Shown here: one piece after another, positions 1 to 4,621 of the stretch | Position numbering within the stretch: the first letter of the stretch is position 1 | How the letters are laid out: every line of letters starts with the position of its first letter | Origin: Nitrososphaerota archaeon | GTDB lineage: Archaea; Thermoproteota; Nitrososphaeria; Nitrososphaerales; Nitrosopumilaceae | Length of the DNA: 9,916 nucleotides | Direction of reading: 5' to 3' | NCBI GenBank assembly: GCA_028867235.1 | Contig: JAGWGS010000034.1 | Coordinates: 1 to 9,916, forward strand | Notes under the pieces: model-generated | What the model saw: only the letters and a program-made list of their open reading frames with translations | Databases searched by the model: none | Told to the model about the DNA's origin: nothing | Translations under genes and position numbers: made by a program

Positions 1-1
1 C

Positions 2-199
2 ATGGATACTTATTACAACTTACCATCAGATGAGAGATTGAAGTTATATCTCAAGGCAGAGCCGTATCTTACAATTTCCGACTATTCCAAGGTAGACAAG
101 ACATTGCAGGAAATGTCTGACAGGCAAAAGGAACTTGAACGTAAAGTTGTAGGGTTTGAAAAGTACTTGAAGGATAATGGTATAGCAATACCTGAATAA
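2..199 (+). CDS. Probable tyrosine recombinase/integrase, C-terminal fragment
   Basis: The reading frame is open to the left edge, so this is the end of a longer gene and the ATG at position 2 need not be its start. The 65 visible residues begin with a Tyr-Tyr pair, continue through a 'YLKA..YLTI' segment and finish in a charged, probably coiled-coil tail (about residues 28-58). This pattern matches my memory of the C-terminal ends of thaumarchaeal site-specific integrases, in which the Tyr-Tyr region follows the catalytic core; one of these tyrosines could be the nucleophile. The catalytic Arg/His residues would lie outside the window, so the assignment rests on the tail alone. It ends 47 bp before tRNA-Phe. 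Any other protein with a helical C-terminal tail remains possible. Confidence 0.5.
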   Translation: MDTYYNLPSDERLKLYLKAEPYLTISDYSKVDKTLQEMSDRQKELERKVVGFEKYLKDNGIAIPE

Positions 200-212
200 T
201 CAAAAAGGGATT

Positions 213-221
213 AGTTTAATT
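213..221 (+). promoter_or_regulatory. TATA-like box before tRNA-Phe
   Basis: The TATA-like sequence agtttaatt lies about 26-34 bp before the mature tRNA 5' end, the distance expected for an archaeal TBP site serving a tRNA gene with little or no leader. Position and composition are the only evidence. Confidence 0.35.
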
Positions 222-227
222 GAGCTC

Positions 228-239
228 TTTTTTTTATTT
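228..239 (+). terminator. T-rich tract after the integrase end
   Basis: A run of eight T, then A and three more T, follows the integrase stop after about 28 nt. Oligo-T tracts are the usual archaeal intrinsic stop signal. It also sits between the likely tRNA promoter and the tRNA 5' end, so it may only be part of the AT-rich leader. Confidence 0.35.
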
Positions 240-246
240 CACTTGT

Positions 247-320
247 GCCGCCGTAGCTCAGCCCGGGAGAGCACTCGGCTGAAGACCGAGCTGTCGCATG
301 TTCAAGTCTTGCCGGCGGCA
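247..320 (+). tRNA. tRNA-Phe(GAA)
   Basis: A full cloverleaf is visible. The 7-bp acceptor stem is 247-253 with 313-319, the discriminator is A320, the D stem is 256-259 with 269-272, the anticodon stem is 274-278 with 286-290, and the anticodon GAA is at 281-283. The T arm is 296-300 with 308-312 around a TTCAAGT loop. CCA is not encoded (C, C, T follow A320), and there is no intron. The second pair from the loop in the T stem is a T-T mismatch (299/309), unusual for a tRNA that otherwise looks intact. Confidence 0.95.
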
Positions 321-387
321 CCTTATAGTTAAAAAATATGTGAAAATTCTGCAAACTATTAAAAACTCAGAAAAGATTACACCTGAA

Positions 388-753
388 TCATGATGTAATG
401 CTTGTTTTCTTGTATTTTCTCAATGATATCACGTTTGAAACAAGCAGTAATCCTTGTAAAATGTATCCTCCAATTATTAACACAATTGCGTTGTAAAAAG
501 GATGAAAAGTAGACATTATTTCAAGATGTTTTGGAGATACAGTGTTTCCAACAATTACAACTAGTGCAATTATAAAGTTTGGAATGTATGCATAACGGAA
601 TTTTTTAAATGAAATTACTGCTAGCGCTATAAATGAAAATTCTAGTGAAAACGCTTGTATTATAAATTTTGAATCTCCCAGAGGAATTCCAAAAGCTCCT
701 ACTATGCTTATTGCACATAATATAGATACAAGAAATTTTTGATTTGTTTCCAA
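388..753 (-). CDS. Small four-helix membrane protein, unknown function
   Basis: This 121-aa protein has about four hydrophobic segments (roughly residues 7-25, 30-48, 56-73 and 86-107), a short Lys/Arg-rich loop after the second (KKFR), and a positively charged C-terminal tail (RKYKK). It is therefore predicted to be an integral protein of the cytoplasmic membrane. I recognise no family motif or catalytic residues. The start is TTG at 751-753; a TATA-like stretch (ttttatta on the minus strand, about 782-789) lies about 30 nt upstream, which fits a leaderless transcript. It stands alone, divergent from the gene at 861, and points towards tRNA-Phe. The gap between it and the tRNA (321-387) is AT-rich and shows nothing recognisable. 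Confidence 0.75.
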   Translation of the reverse strand: METNQKFLVSILCAISIVGAFGIPLGDSKFIIQAFSLEFSFIALAVISFKKFRYAYIPNFIIALVVIVGNTVSPKHLEIMSTFHPFYNAIVLIIGGYILQGLLLVSNVISLRKYKKTSITS

Positions 754-817
754 TTTAATTTAAAATCCAATGATACAATTAATAAAATTAATCATGATGC
801 TCTGTGATTGAAAATAT

Positions 818-826
818 CTTAAATAG
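818..826 (+). promoter_or_regulatory. TATA-like box for the 861 gene
   Basis: The sequence cttaaatag lies about 40 nt before the ATG at 861, predicting a start of transcription near 848-852 and a very short leader. A GGTGA at 841-845 could act as a weak ribosome binding site. It lies in the 107-bp divergent gap shared with the membrane protein. Confidence 0.4.
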
Positions 827-860
827 TATAGCATCATTAAGGTGAATGAAGTAATTAAAA

Positions 861-1208
861 ATGAGTTCGACTGATATTGCAAATTACGCAAAAAAAGTAT
901 TGGCGCTTGACCCAAAAATTCGATTTGCAGGCAAGATAGTCAATGGTGAACTAGTATCGACTGCAAGAAAAGAAGGTGTAATACCACTGCTTGATAAAGA
1001 TCTGGCAGCATTAGCACACCATCAAGTCTCAGTAAAAGCAATGATGGACAAGATGTTCACTGATAAGCTTGGAAATACTGATTGGATTGTAGAATCAAAA
1101 GGAAAAGTAAAGTTGTTGACTATATTTCAAAAAGACGGAATACTTATTCTGTCAACCGAACCAACATCTGATCATCATGCAATAATTGAAAAGATAAAAA
1201 CACTCTAA
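861..1208 (+). CDS. Thaumarchaeal small conserved protein (probably DUF6659 family), copy 1
   Basis: This 115-aa soluble protein has no signal peptide or membrane segment. It starts with a short helix, then a 'KIRFAGKI' strand (about residues 19-26), a helical middle, and a strand-turn-strand 'VKLLTIFQKDGILILST' near the C terminus. The alternating pattern resembles small alpha/beta sensor-like folds (roadblock/profilin type), which is only an inference. It aligns along its length with the protein encoded on the minus strand at 2517-2909 (KIRFAG versus SIRYVG; FQKDGILILS versus FQRKEGIYYVS), so the two are paralogs. I recall this family as a multi-copy set restricted to Thaumarchaeota, probably DUF6659; the name should be confirmed. 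A hairpin and T-run follow the stop, so it appears monocistronic. Confidence 0.8.
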   Translation: MSSTDIANYAKKVLALDPKIRFAGKIVNGELVSTARKEGVIPLLDKDLAALAHHQVSVKAMMDKMFTDKLGNTDWIVESKGKVKLLTIFQKDGILILSTEPTSDHHAIIEKIKTL

Positions 1209-1218
1209 CAATTCAAGT

Positions 1219-1253
1219 CGATTTATCTAGTAGTACGAAAATCGTCTTTTTTT
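1219..1253 (+). terminator. Hairpin plus T-run terminator
   Basis: The repeat cgattt (1219-1224) pairs with aaatcg (1239-1244) around a 14-nt loop, and is followed directly by tctttttttc. It lies 10 bp after the stop of the 861 gene. Archaeal termination depends mainly on the T-run; the hairpin is an extra feature. Confidence 0.5.
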
Positions 1254-1298
1254 CATTATTTGTGTCTCAAATGATCATTATTGCAATAATAAGACAAG

Positions 1299-1306
1299 TT
1301 TAAAAG
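1299..1306 (+). promoter_or_regulatory. TATA-like box for the 1336 gene
   Basis: The sequence tttaaaag lies 30-37 nt before the ATG at 1336 but only 12-19 nt before the TTG at 1318. The spacing supports the ATG at 1336 as the true start of the downstream gene. Confidence 0.5.
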
Positions 1307-1335
1307 GATGATACTACTTGTTGGATAATCGTCTT

Positions 1336-1566
1336 ATGACAAAGGATAAGAAAAAAGAGACTAAAAAGCCTGCAAAAAAAGAAGCTCCAAAGAAGGAGAC
1401 CAAGGGCAAGCCAAAAGAGAAAGCCAAACTCAAAGAAGACATCATCCAAGAAGATGACGGAATAATTGTTGTCGAGGATGATACTGGTCTTGATAAAGAA
1501 GCAGAGCTTGAAGCAAGAAAGGCATACTTGGAAGAGGCACGCTCACAAGAAGCAAGTGACGATTAG
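1336..1566 (+). CDS. Lys-rich/acidic two-part small protein, unknown function
   Basis: This 76-aa protein has two oppositely charged parts. Residues 1-37 are packed with Lys, Ala and Pro (repeats such as KKPAKKEAPKKE), and residues 38-76 are strongly acidic with a possible helix (KEAELEARKAYLEEARSQE). There is no membrane segment, signal peptide or catalytic motif. The N-terminal half looks disordered and could bind nucleic acid, like the tails of many archaeal chromatin and ribosome-associated proteins, but this is inference from composition only. The frame can be extended upstream to a TTG at 1318, adding six residues; I prefer ATG 1336 because a TATA-like box (1299-1306) sits at the leaderless distance from it. 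It is followed after 48 bp by the RAM-domain pair. Confidence 0.7.
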   Translation: MTKDKKKETKKPAKKEAPKKETKGKPKEKAKLKEDIIQEDDGIIVVEDDTGLDKEAELEARKAYLEEARSQEASDD

Positions 1567-1574
1567 TTTTTTCA

Positions 1575-1598
1575 GATCAAAAAGACTTATCCGTGATC
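1575..1598 (+). promoter_or_regulatory. Probable promoter of the RAM pair, TATA-like box inside a short inverted repeat
   Basis: A TATA-like acttat (1585-1590) lies 25-30 nt before the ATG at 1615. It is flanked by gatca (1575-1579) and tgatc (1594-1598), a 5-bp inverted repeat. Lrp-type regulators often bind inverted repeats at their own promoters, but these genes lack a DNA-binding domain and a 5-bp repeat can arise by chance. Confidence 0.3.
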
Positions 1599-1614
1599 AT
1601 GCCATACTGGCTCT

Positions 1615-1863
1615 ATGAGAGCTCTTTGTTTAATCACTGTAAAGCCCGGAAAGGTTGATCCTGTAATATTTTCACTCAAAAAGGCAAGAAAAATAGCAAA
1701 AGAAATAATGGTTGTAACAGGAAGAGCAGATATTGCTGTAGTATTGCAAGGTACAATTGATGAAATAAACAACATTGTGATTGATTTTAAAAAGATAAAA
1801 GAAATTGTTTCTACAGAAACACTGATTGAAGTGGAGGTGGACATGGGTTGGTCAAAGCCGTAG
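1615..1863 (+). CDS. Stand-alone RAM (Lrp/AsnC effector) domain protein 1
   Basis: This 82-aa protein is a single RAM/AsnC_trans_reg domain with a beta-alpha-beta-beta-alpha-beta order. The first strand is ALCLITVKPG, helix 1 is about residues 16-30, the strands are about 31-45 (VVTGRADIAVVLQG), helix 2 is about 46-60, and the last strand is TETLIEVEV. The 'TGRADIAVV' stretch matches the family's usual G-x-(Y/A)-D-hydrophobic motif, where the domain binds small molecules such as amino acids at dimer interfaces. There is no helix-turn-helix, so it cannot by itself be a normal Lrp repressor; stand-alone RAM proteins in archaea are thought to assemble with full-length Lrp proteins or act as metabolite-binding oligomers. 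Its end overlaps the next gene by 16 bp. Confidence 0.85.
   Translation: MRALCLITVKPGKVDPVIFSLKKARKIAKEIMVVTGRADIAVVLQGTIDEINNIVIDFKKIKEIVSTETLIEVEVDMGWSKP
1833..1840 (+). promoter_or_regulatory. Strong ribosome binding site for RAM protein 2
   Basis: The sequence ggaggtgg lies inside the first RAM gene, seven nt before the TTG at 1848. It decides the start of the second RAM gene and is notable because most other genes here look leaderless. Confidence 0.7.
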
Positions 1864-2066
1864 TACTAGTAAAATCTCCAAAAAAGCTCATAGCTGCAAG
1901 ATTGCGTATGGTAAAATCCGTTTATGATTCGTTTGCTGTCAGTGGTCAGTTTGATGCAGTTGCACTAATAGAAGTAAAAGAATTGTCAGCAATAAAAGAT
2001 GTCACAACAGAGATTCAAAACATAAAGGGCGTAGAGCGAACTGAAACACTAGTCCAAGTAGTCTAG
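1848..2066 (+). CDS. Stand-alone RAM (Lrp/AsnC effector) domain protein 2
   Basis: This 72-aa protein is a complete RAM domain: strand VKAVVLVKS, helix, 'SGQFDAVALIEVK' strands, helix, and the family-typical ending 'IKGVERTETLVQV'. It has no DNA-binding domain. It starts with TTG inside the 3' end of the preceding RAM gene (16-bp overlap). A strong ribosome binding site, ggaggtgg at 1833-1840, lies seven nt before the TTG, and the frame has a TGA at 1827, so no longer start is possible. The overlap and the ribosome site indicate coupled translation and suggest that the two RAM proteins are made in fixed ratio and form a mixed oligomer. The two are only distantly similar, so this is an old duplication. 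Confidence 0.85.
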   Translation: MVKAVVLVKSPKKLIAARLRMVKSVYDSFAVSGQFDAVALIEVKELSAIKDVTTEIQNIKGVERTETLVQVV

Positions 2067-2078
2067 TCGTCACCATAA

Positions 2079-2087
2079 TCTTTTAAC
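2079..2087 (+). promoter_or_regulatory. TATA-like box for the VOC gene
   Basis: The sequence tcttttaac is centred about 27 nt before the ATG at 2110. It is too close to the GTG at 2095 to serve a transcript that includes that codon, so it supports the ATG start. Confidence 0.5.
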
Positions 2088-2109
2088 ACTGCAAGTGTCT
2101 ATTGTATGC

Positions 2110-2520
2110 ATGAATATCCGACACCTTGGTAGCGTAATTCTTGCAGTCTCGGACCTGGAGAAATCTACAAAATTTTATCATGAAGTGATTGGATTGCCAA
2201 TCAAGAACAAGCACGGAAATTGGGTAGAATTAGCAAAAGAGGGAGCTACAGTAATACTTCATCCTGCAAGCAAACCAATCAACACAGGAACTTCGATTGA
2301 AAATGGAATTGTAGTAGGATTGATAGTCGGAGACCTGGATTCAGCCGTAAAAGAACTCAAGTCAAAAAATGTAACTGTATATAGAGAAGCTGAATCTCAC
2401 AAGACAGGAAAGAACTGCATAGTATTAGATCCTGACAAGTACATGATTTCATTATTTGAGCCATTATTTGATGATGGTGCAAAACAAGCTCGTGGTTTCC
2501 ATGGGTTTGCACCCCTCTAA
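2110..2520 (+). CDS. VOC/glyoxalase-fold protein
   Basis: This 136-aa protein has two vicinal-oxygen-chelate half modules. The first begins RHLGSVILAVSDLEKS and contains 'FYHEVIGLP' (about residues 22-30). The second begins 'GIVVGLIVGDLDSAVKEL' (about 66-83) and ends 'DPDKYMISLFEP' (about 107-118). Candidate metal ligands are His5, His51 (VILHP) and Glu117. The first strand of the second module has Gly70 where many relatives carry His or Glu, so the metal site may be incomplete or use another residue. The fold covers glyoxalase I, dioxygenases and resistance proteins; nothing here fixes the substrate. A GTG start at 2095 would add five residues, but the TATA position favours ATG 2110. Its stop overlaps the convergent gene by 4 bp. 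Confidence 0.8.
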   Translation: MNIRHLGSVILAVSDLEKSTKFYHEVIGLPIKNKHGNWVELAKEGATVILHPASKPINTGTSIENGIVVGLIVGDLDSAVKELKSKNVTVYREAESHKTGKNCIVLDPDKYMISLFEPLFDDGAKQARGFHGFAPL

Positions 2521-2909
2521 ATAATTTTTTTTATTTTTCCAATAATTTCGTTTACAGCATCTGGTGTTACAGACTTGTTAATTGAGACATAGTAAATCCC
2601 TTCTTTTCTCTGAAATATGACCACTGTAACTTTGTCATGTCTTAGTACCGCACTGTCCATGTTCCCAATTGCAAAACTTGTCTTGTTTCTCATAGTAAGC
2701 ATTGTTGAAACAAGAAAGAATTCGTTTCTTGCAGGCTCATTTAACAGAAATATAGAAAGACCAGGTCGTATTATGCCTGTTAAAGTTCTCCCATATTCAT
2801 TTATCAATCCAACATACCTGATTGATTTTGATAACTCCATTATTTTCTGACATTGATTTCTATATTTTGAAATTTTTTCATTCCATTTTTGGTTTGGAGT
2901 CTTGTTCAT
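2517..2909 (-). CDS. Thaumarchaeal small conserved protein (probably DUF6659 family), copy 2
   Basis: This 130-aa soluble protein begins with a Lys/Gln-rich helix (residues 1-28), then 'SIRYVGLINEYGRTLTG' (about 29-45), a helical middle with 'PARNEFFLVSTMLTMRN', and a C-terminal 'VTVVIFQRKEGIYYVSI' strand pair plus helix. It aligns with the protein at 861-1208 in order and spacing, so it is the second paralog in the window. Compared with that copy it has about 15 additional N-terminal residues. A TATA box lies on the minus strand at 2933-2941, about 28 nt before the ATG, so the transcript is probably leaderless. It converges with the VOC gene and the stop codons overlap within 4 bp. Function is unknown; a sensor-like alpha/beta fold is a guess. 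Confidence 0.8.
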   Translation of the reverse strand: MNKTPNQKWNEKISKYRNQCQKIMELSKSIRYVGLINEYGRTLTGIIRPGLSIFLLNEPARNEFFLVSTMLTMRNKTSFAIGNMDSAVLRHDKVTVVIFQRKEGIYYVSINKSVTPDAVNEIIGKIKKII

Positions 2910-2932
2910 AGTAATGATAAAAACACATTACC

Positions 2933-2941
2933 TTATAAAAG
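2933..2941 (-). promoter_or_regulatory. TATA box for the 2909 gene
   Basis: On the minus strand the sequence reads cttttataa, a near-canonical archaeal TATA box, centred about 28 nt before the ATG ending at 2909. Confidence 0.55.
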
Positions 2942-2948
2942 TTGGAAA

Positions 2949-3335
2949 TTACTTTTTCTTTTCTTTTCCAAGATCTGCTTTTAGTGTAAGATTTTCTCGT
3001 TTTAGTCTCTCGTTTTCTTCACTAAGCATATCAATTGCATGCATTCTTGAATGTATTGGATGACCAGGCATGAACATGTTTGGTGTCATGTTGAAAAGAC
3101 CTGCTGCATATCTTTGAAACATCATGTTGTGCTCTGCAAGTTTCTGTGTCATCATGTCTGCATCCTTTACTATGCGATTTTTCACGTTTCCCGCACTTGA
3201 CAGGCCAGACGGCATGTTTGCACGTGGTGGCAATCTTGGAAATGCAAATGGGGAATTCATCATATCCATTGGTTGTCCAAAGACTTCCATCATTCTTCGC
3301 ATATCATAAGGCCACATGTTGAAATTTTTCTCCAT
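2949..3335 (-). CDS. Methionine-rich protein with C-terminal coiled coil, unknown function
   Basis: This 128-aa protein contains 18 methionines (about 14 %), mostly in pairs spread over residues 1-100 (RRMMEV, MDMMNS, DADMMT, HNMMFQ, NMFMPG). A Pro-rich segment (about 28-44, FAFPRLPPRANMPS) follows the first cluster. The last 30 residues (SEENERLKRENLTLKADLGKEKKK) form a leucine-zipper-like coiled coil with a Lys tail, indicating oligomerisation. There is no signal peptide, so a periplasmic copper-binding role, which Met-rich proteins often have, is not directly supported. A TATA-like ctatatct (minus strand, 3372-3379) lies about 40 nt upstream, and an AGAGGA immediately precedes the ATG. I do not recognise the family; a granule- or surface-associated protein is possible but unproven. 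Confidence 0.7.
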   Translation of the reverse strand: MEKNFNMWPYDMRRMMEVFGQPMDMMNSPFAFPRLPPRANMPSGLSSAGNVKNRIVKDADMMTQKLAEHNMMFQRYAAGLFNMTPNMFMPGHPIHSRMHAIDMLSEENERLKRENLTLKADLGKEKKK

Positions 3336-3417
3336 TCCTCTATTTCATGTTTACTCACAAAATCAGGCATTAGATATAGAGGCATGTCAAGTACTAGTCA
3401 TTTTTTATCAAATTCTA

Positions 3418-3451
3418 TCGATCTCCGATCCTTATAGAATGCCCAGATCGA
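3418..3451. promoter_or_regulatory. Inverted repeat around the promoter of the 3462 gene
   Basis: TCGATCT (3418-3424) and AGATCGA (3445-3451) form a perfect 7-bp inverted repeat with a 20-bp spacer. A TATA-like cttatag (3431-3437) lies in the middle of the spacer, about 28 nt before the ATG at 3462. This geometry suits a dimeric regulator that covers or flanks TBP. The divergent gap also serves the Met-rich gene, so one regulator could control both. There is no direct proof of binding. Confidence 0.4.
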
Positions 3452-3461
3452 CTCTAATTTA

Positions 3462-3611
3462 ATGTCAAAAACAATATCAATGCATTGTATAAAGTGTAGA
3501 AAAAATATAGATTCTAACGATTTATACAAAATTGTAATGTATATTGTTGACCAAAAATTTACAGATCATCATTATGAACATGTAGAATGTCCAGGCAAAT
3601 TTACAATCTAG
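3462..3611 (+). CDS. 49-aa Cys/His microprotein, putative zinc binder
   Basis: The short frame runs ATG to TAG and encodes MSKTISMHCIKC followed by a hydrophilic middle, 'LYKIVMYIVD', and a 'DHHYEHVECPGKF' end. Cys9 and Cys12 (C-x2-C) plus His40 and Cys43 (H-x2-C) make a plausible single zinc site; His36 and His37 are additional candidates. The gene has a TATA-like box at leaderless distance (3431-3437), and its TAG overlaps the convergent cyclase stop by 4 bp, the same arrangement as at 2517-2520. These support a real gene despite its length. I do not recognise a family. It may be a small regulator or adaptor; its position between the Met-rich gene and the cyclase gives no firm hint. Confidence 0.6.
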   Translation: MSKTISMHCIKCRKNIDSNDLYKIVMYIVDQKFTDHHYEHVECPGKFTI

Positions 3612-4399
3612 GTGTGCATTGCGTAAACTCGATATGCCTTACCTGTCTTCTTGTCCTGATATGACCACACATGATCATTCCAGATCATAAGTTCAAAGAG
3701 ATTCTTTAGTGAAGGATGAAGCTTTTCATAAATATCTTCTCCAATCAAAATTTGATTTGGTTTTGCAAGTGCAGTTATTTTTGCTGCAATACTTACAGCA
3801 GGACCTAGTATGTCTACATGTGATTTTATTTCGTCAGCGCCATATCTTACAATTACATTTTCTCCAAAATCCATGCCTACCTTTACGCGAAGTTCAGGAT
3901 AATCATACTCACTAAGTATTGGATTTATTCCTCTTTCTATGACATCAATCATAGTTCTTGCACAATTTACTGCACTATCTGAAACTACAAGAGGGCTTTC
4001 TTCTGCGATGAAATATCCAATTACTGCATCTCCAACATATTTGAGAACATATCCGCCATGATGGCGTATTACTGATCGCATCTCTTGTGAAAATGAGCTA
4101 ATTATAATTCCTAGTTTCTCTGGAGGTAAAAGTAGTGCCATATCGGTAGAGCCTACAAGATCTACAAACATAACAAGCATGTGGACTTTTTGAGCCACAT
4201 GTTTTCTAAGAAATGCATCTGATTCATCTACAGAATAATCATACTCGTATCCTTTTTTGAGGGAACTCCATACTCGTTTTTGGGTTTCTTTTATGAGAGT
4301 TTCAGTATCCAGGATGCCAGATTTACCGCCTCCCAACATCATATCAATTATGTTCATGGTAGTCTTTTCATCGGGCTTGGATTCTCTTTCGTCACTCAT
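3608..4399 (-). CDS. Class III adenylate/guanylate cyclase domain protein
   Basis: This 263-aa cytoplasmic protein has a hydrophilic N-terminal region (1-70) and a class III cyclase homology domain (about 72-220). The two metal-binding aspartates are present: Asp80 in 'MLVMFVDLVGST' and Asp124 in 'LKYVGDAVIGYF'. The later segment 'DILGPAVSIAAKI' (196-208) corresponds to the usual G-x-x-V-N-x-A-A-R motif, but the transition-state Asn is Ser203 and the Arg is Lys207. Cyclase activity therefore cannot be assumed; it could be an altered cyclase or a nucleotide-binding sensor. The C-terminal 40 residues (about 223-263) end in 'KAYRVYA', common after such domains. It starts six nt after the stop of the zinc-ribbon gene, so the two are one operon. 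No membrane or sensor domain is visible. Confidence 0.88.
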   Translation of the reverse strand: MSDERESKPDEKTTMNIIDMMLGGGKSGILDTETLIKETQKRVWSSLKKGYEYDYSVDESDAFLRKHVAQKVHMLVMFVDLVGSTDMALLLPPEKLGIIISSFSQEMRSVIRHHGGYVLKYVGDAVIGYFIAEESPLVVSDSAVNCARTMIDVIERGINPILSEYDYPELRVKVGMDFGENVIVRYGADEIKSHVDILGPAVSIAAKITALAKPNQILIGEDIYEKLHPSLKNLFELMIWNDHVWSYQDKKTGKAYRVYAMHT

Positions 4400-4405
4400 T
4401 TCTAC

Positions 4406-4552
4406 TCATTCCAGTGGGAAATTGGCTCCGCACACAGGACATACCCCTCTTTCTCCCTTGTATTTTATATCAAAGTATTGTATTATCTCCACGTTACAGT
4501 TCCAGCAGATAATCTTCTTAAAAGACGATTTGGAGGTTTTTTGCCTGCCCAT
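4406..4552 (-). CDS. 48-aa zinc-ribbon microprotein, cyclase operon leader
   Basis: The short minus-strand frame encodes a 48-residue protein with a basic N terminus (MGRQKTSKSSFKK), then 'IICWNCNVEI' and 'GVCPVCGANFPLE'. The four cysteines (Cys16, Cys19, Cys39 and Cys42) form a classic C-x2-C...C-P-x-C-G zinc ribbon. The TGA is followed after six nt by the ATG of the cyclase gene, which indicates co-transcription and probably coupled translation. A strong TATA box (minus strand within 4571-4582) lies about 25 nt before the ATG, so the operon mRNA is predicted to be leaderless and to begin with this gene. Such ribbons bind nucleic acid or partner proteins; a role as adaptor or regulator of the cyclase is an inference from operon structure. 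Confidence 0.75.
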   Translation of the reverse strand: MGRQKTSKSSFKKIICWNCNVEIIQYFDIKYKGERGVCPVCGANFPLE

Positions 4553-4570
4553 GGTAAATTTGTGCCTAAA

Positions 4571-4582
4571 TAGTATATAAAG
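4571..4582. promoter_or_regulatory. TATA box in the divergent gap of the cyclase operon
   Basis: The sequence tagtatataaag reads as ctttatatacta on the minus strand, centred 25 nt before the zinc-ribbon ATG at 4552. It is nearly symmetrical and could also bind TBP for the plus strand, where the predicted start would be near 4605. A second plus-strand option is gattttatg at 4591-4599, which is closer to leaderless distance from the GTG at 4622. Confidence 0.5.
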
Positions 4583-4621
4583 TACATACCGATTTTATGT
4601 GGCAAATTCTACAAAATTGAT

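Noticed and set aside
247..320. tRNA-Phe as an attachment site with a duplicated 3' end in this window
   Set aside because: I found no second copy of its 3' portion within the 9.9 kb, so no att pair can be drawn here.
1587..1844. Minus-strand 85-codon frame opposite the first RAM gene
   Set aside because: It is the mirror of a clear RAM domain and its Ser/Ile/Thr-rich translation looks like an antisense shadow.
2095..2109. GTG at 2095 as start of the VOC gene
   Set aside because: The TATA-like box at 2079-2087 is too close to that GTG, while its distance to ATG 2110 is right, and the protein fold begins just after ATG 2110.
4257..4580. Two overlapping plus-strand open frames across the cyclase start and the zinc-ribbon gene
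   Set aside because: They lie antisense to two better genes (cyclase motifs, four-Cys ribbon), show no domain pattern and have no promoter of their own.
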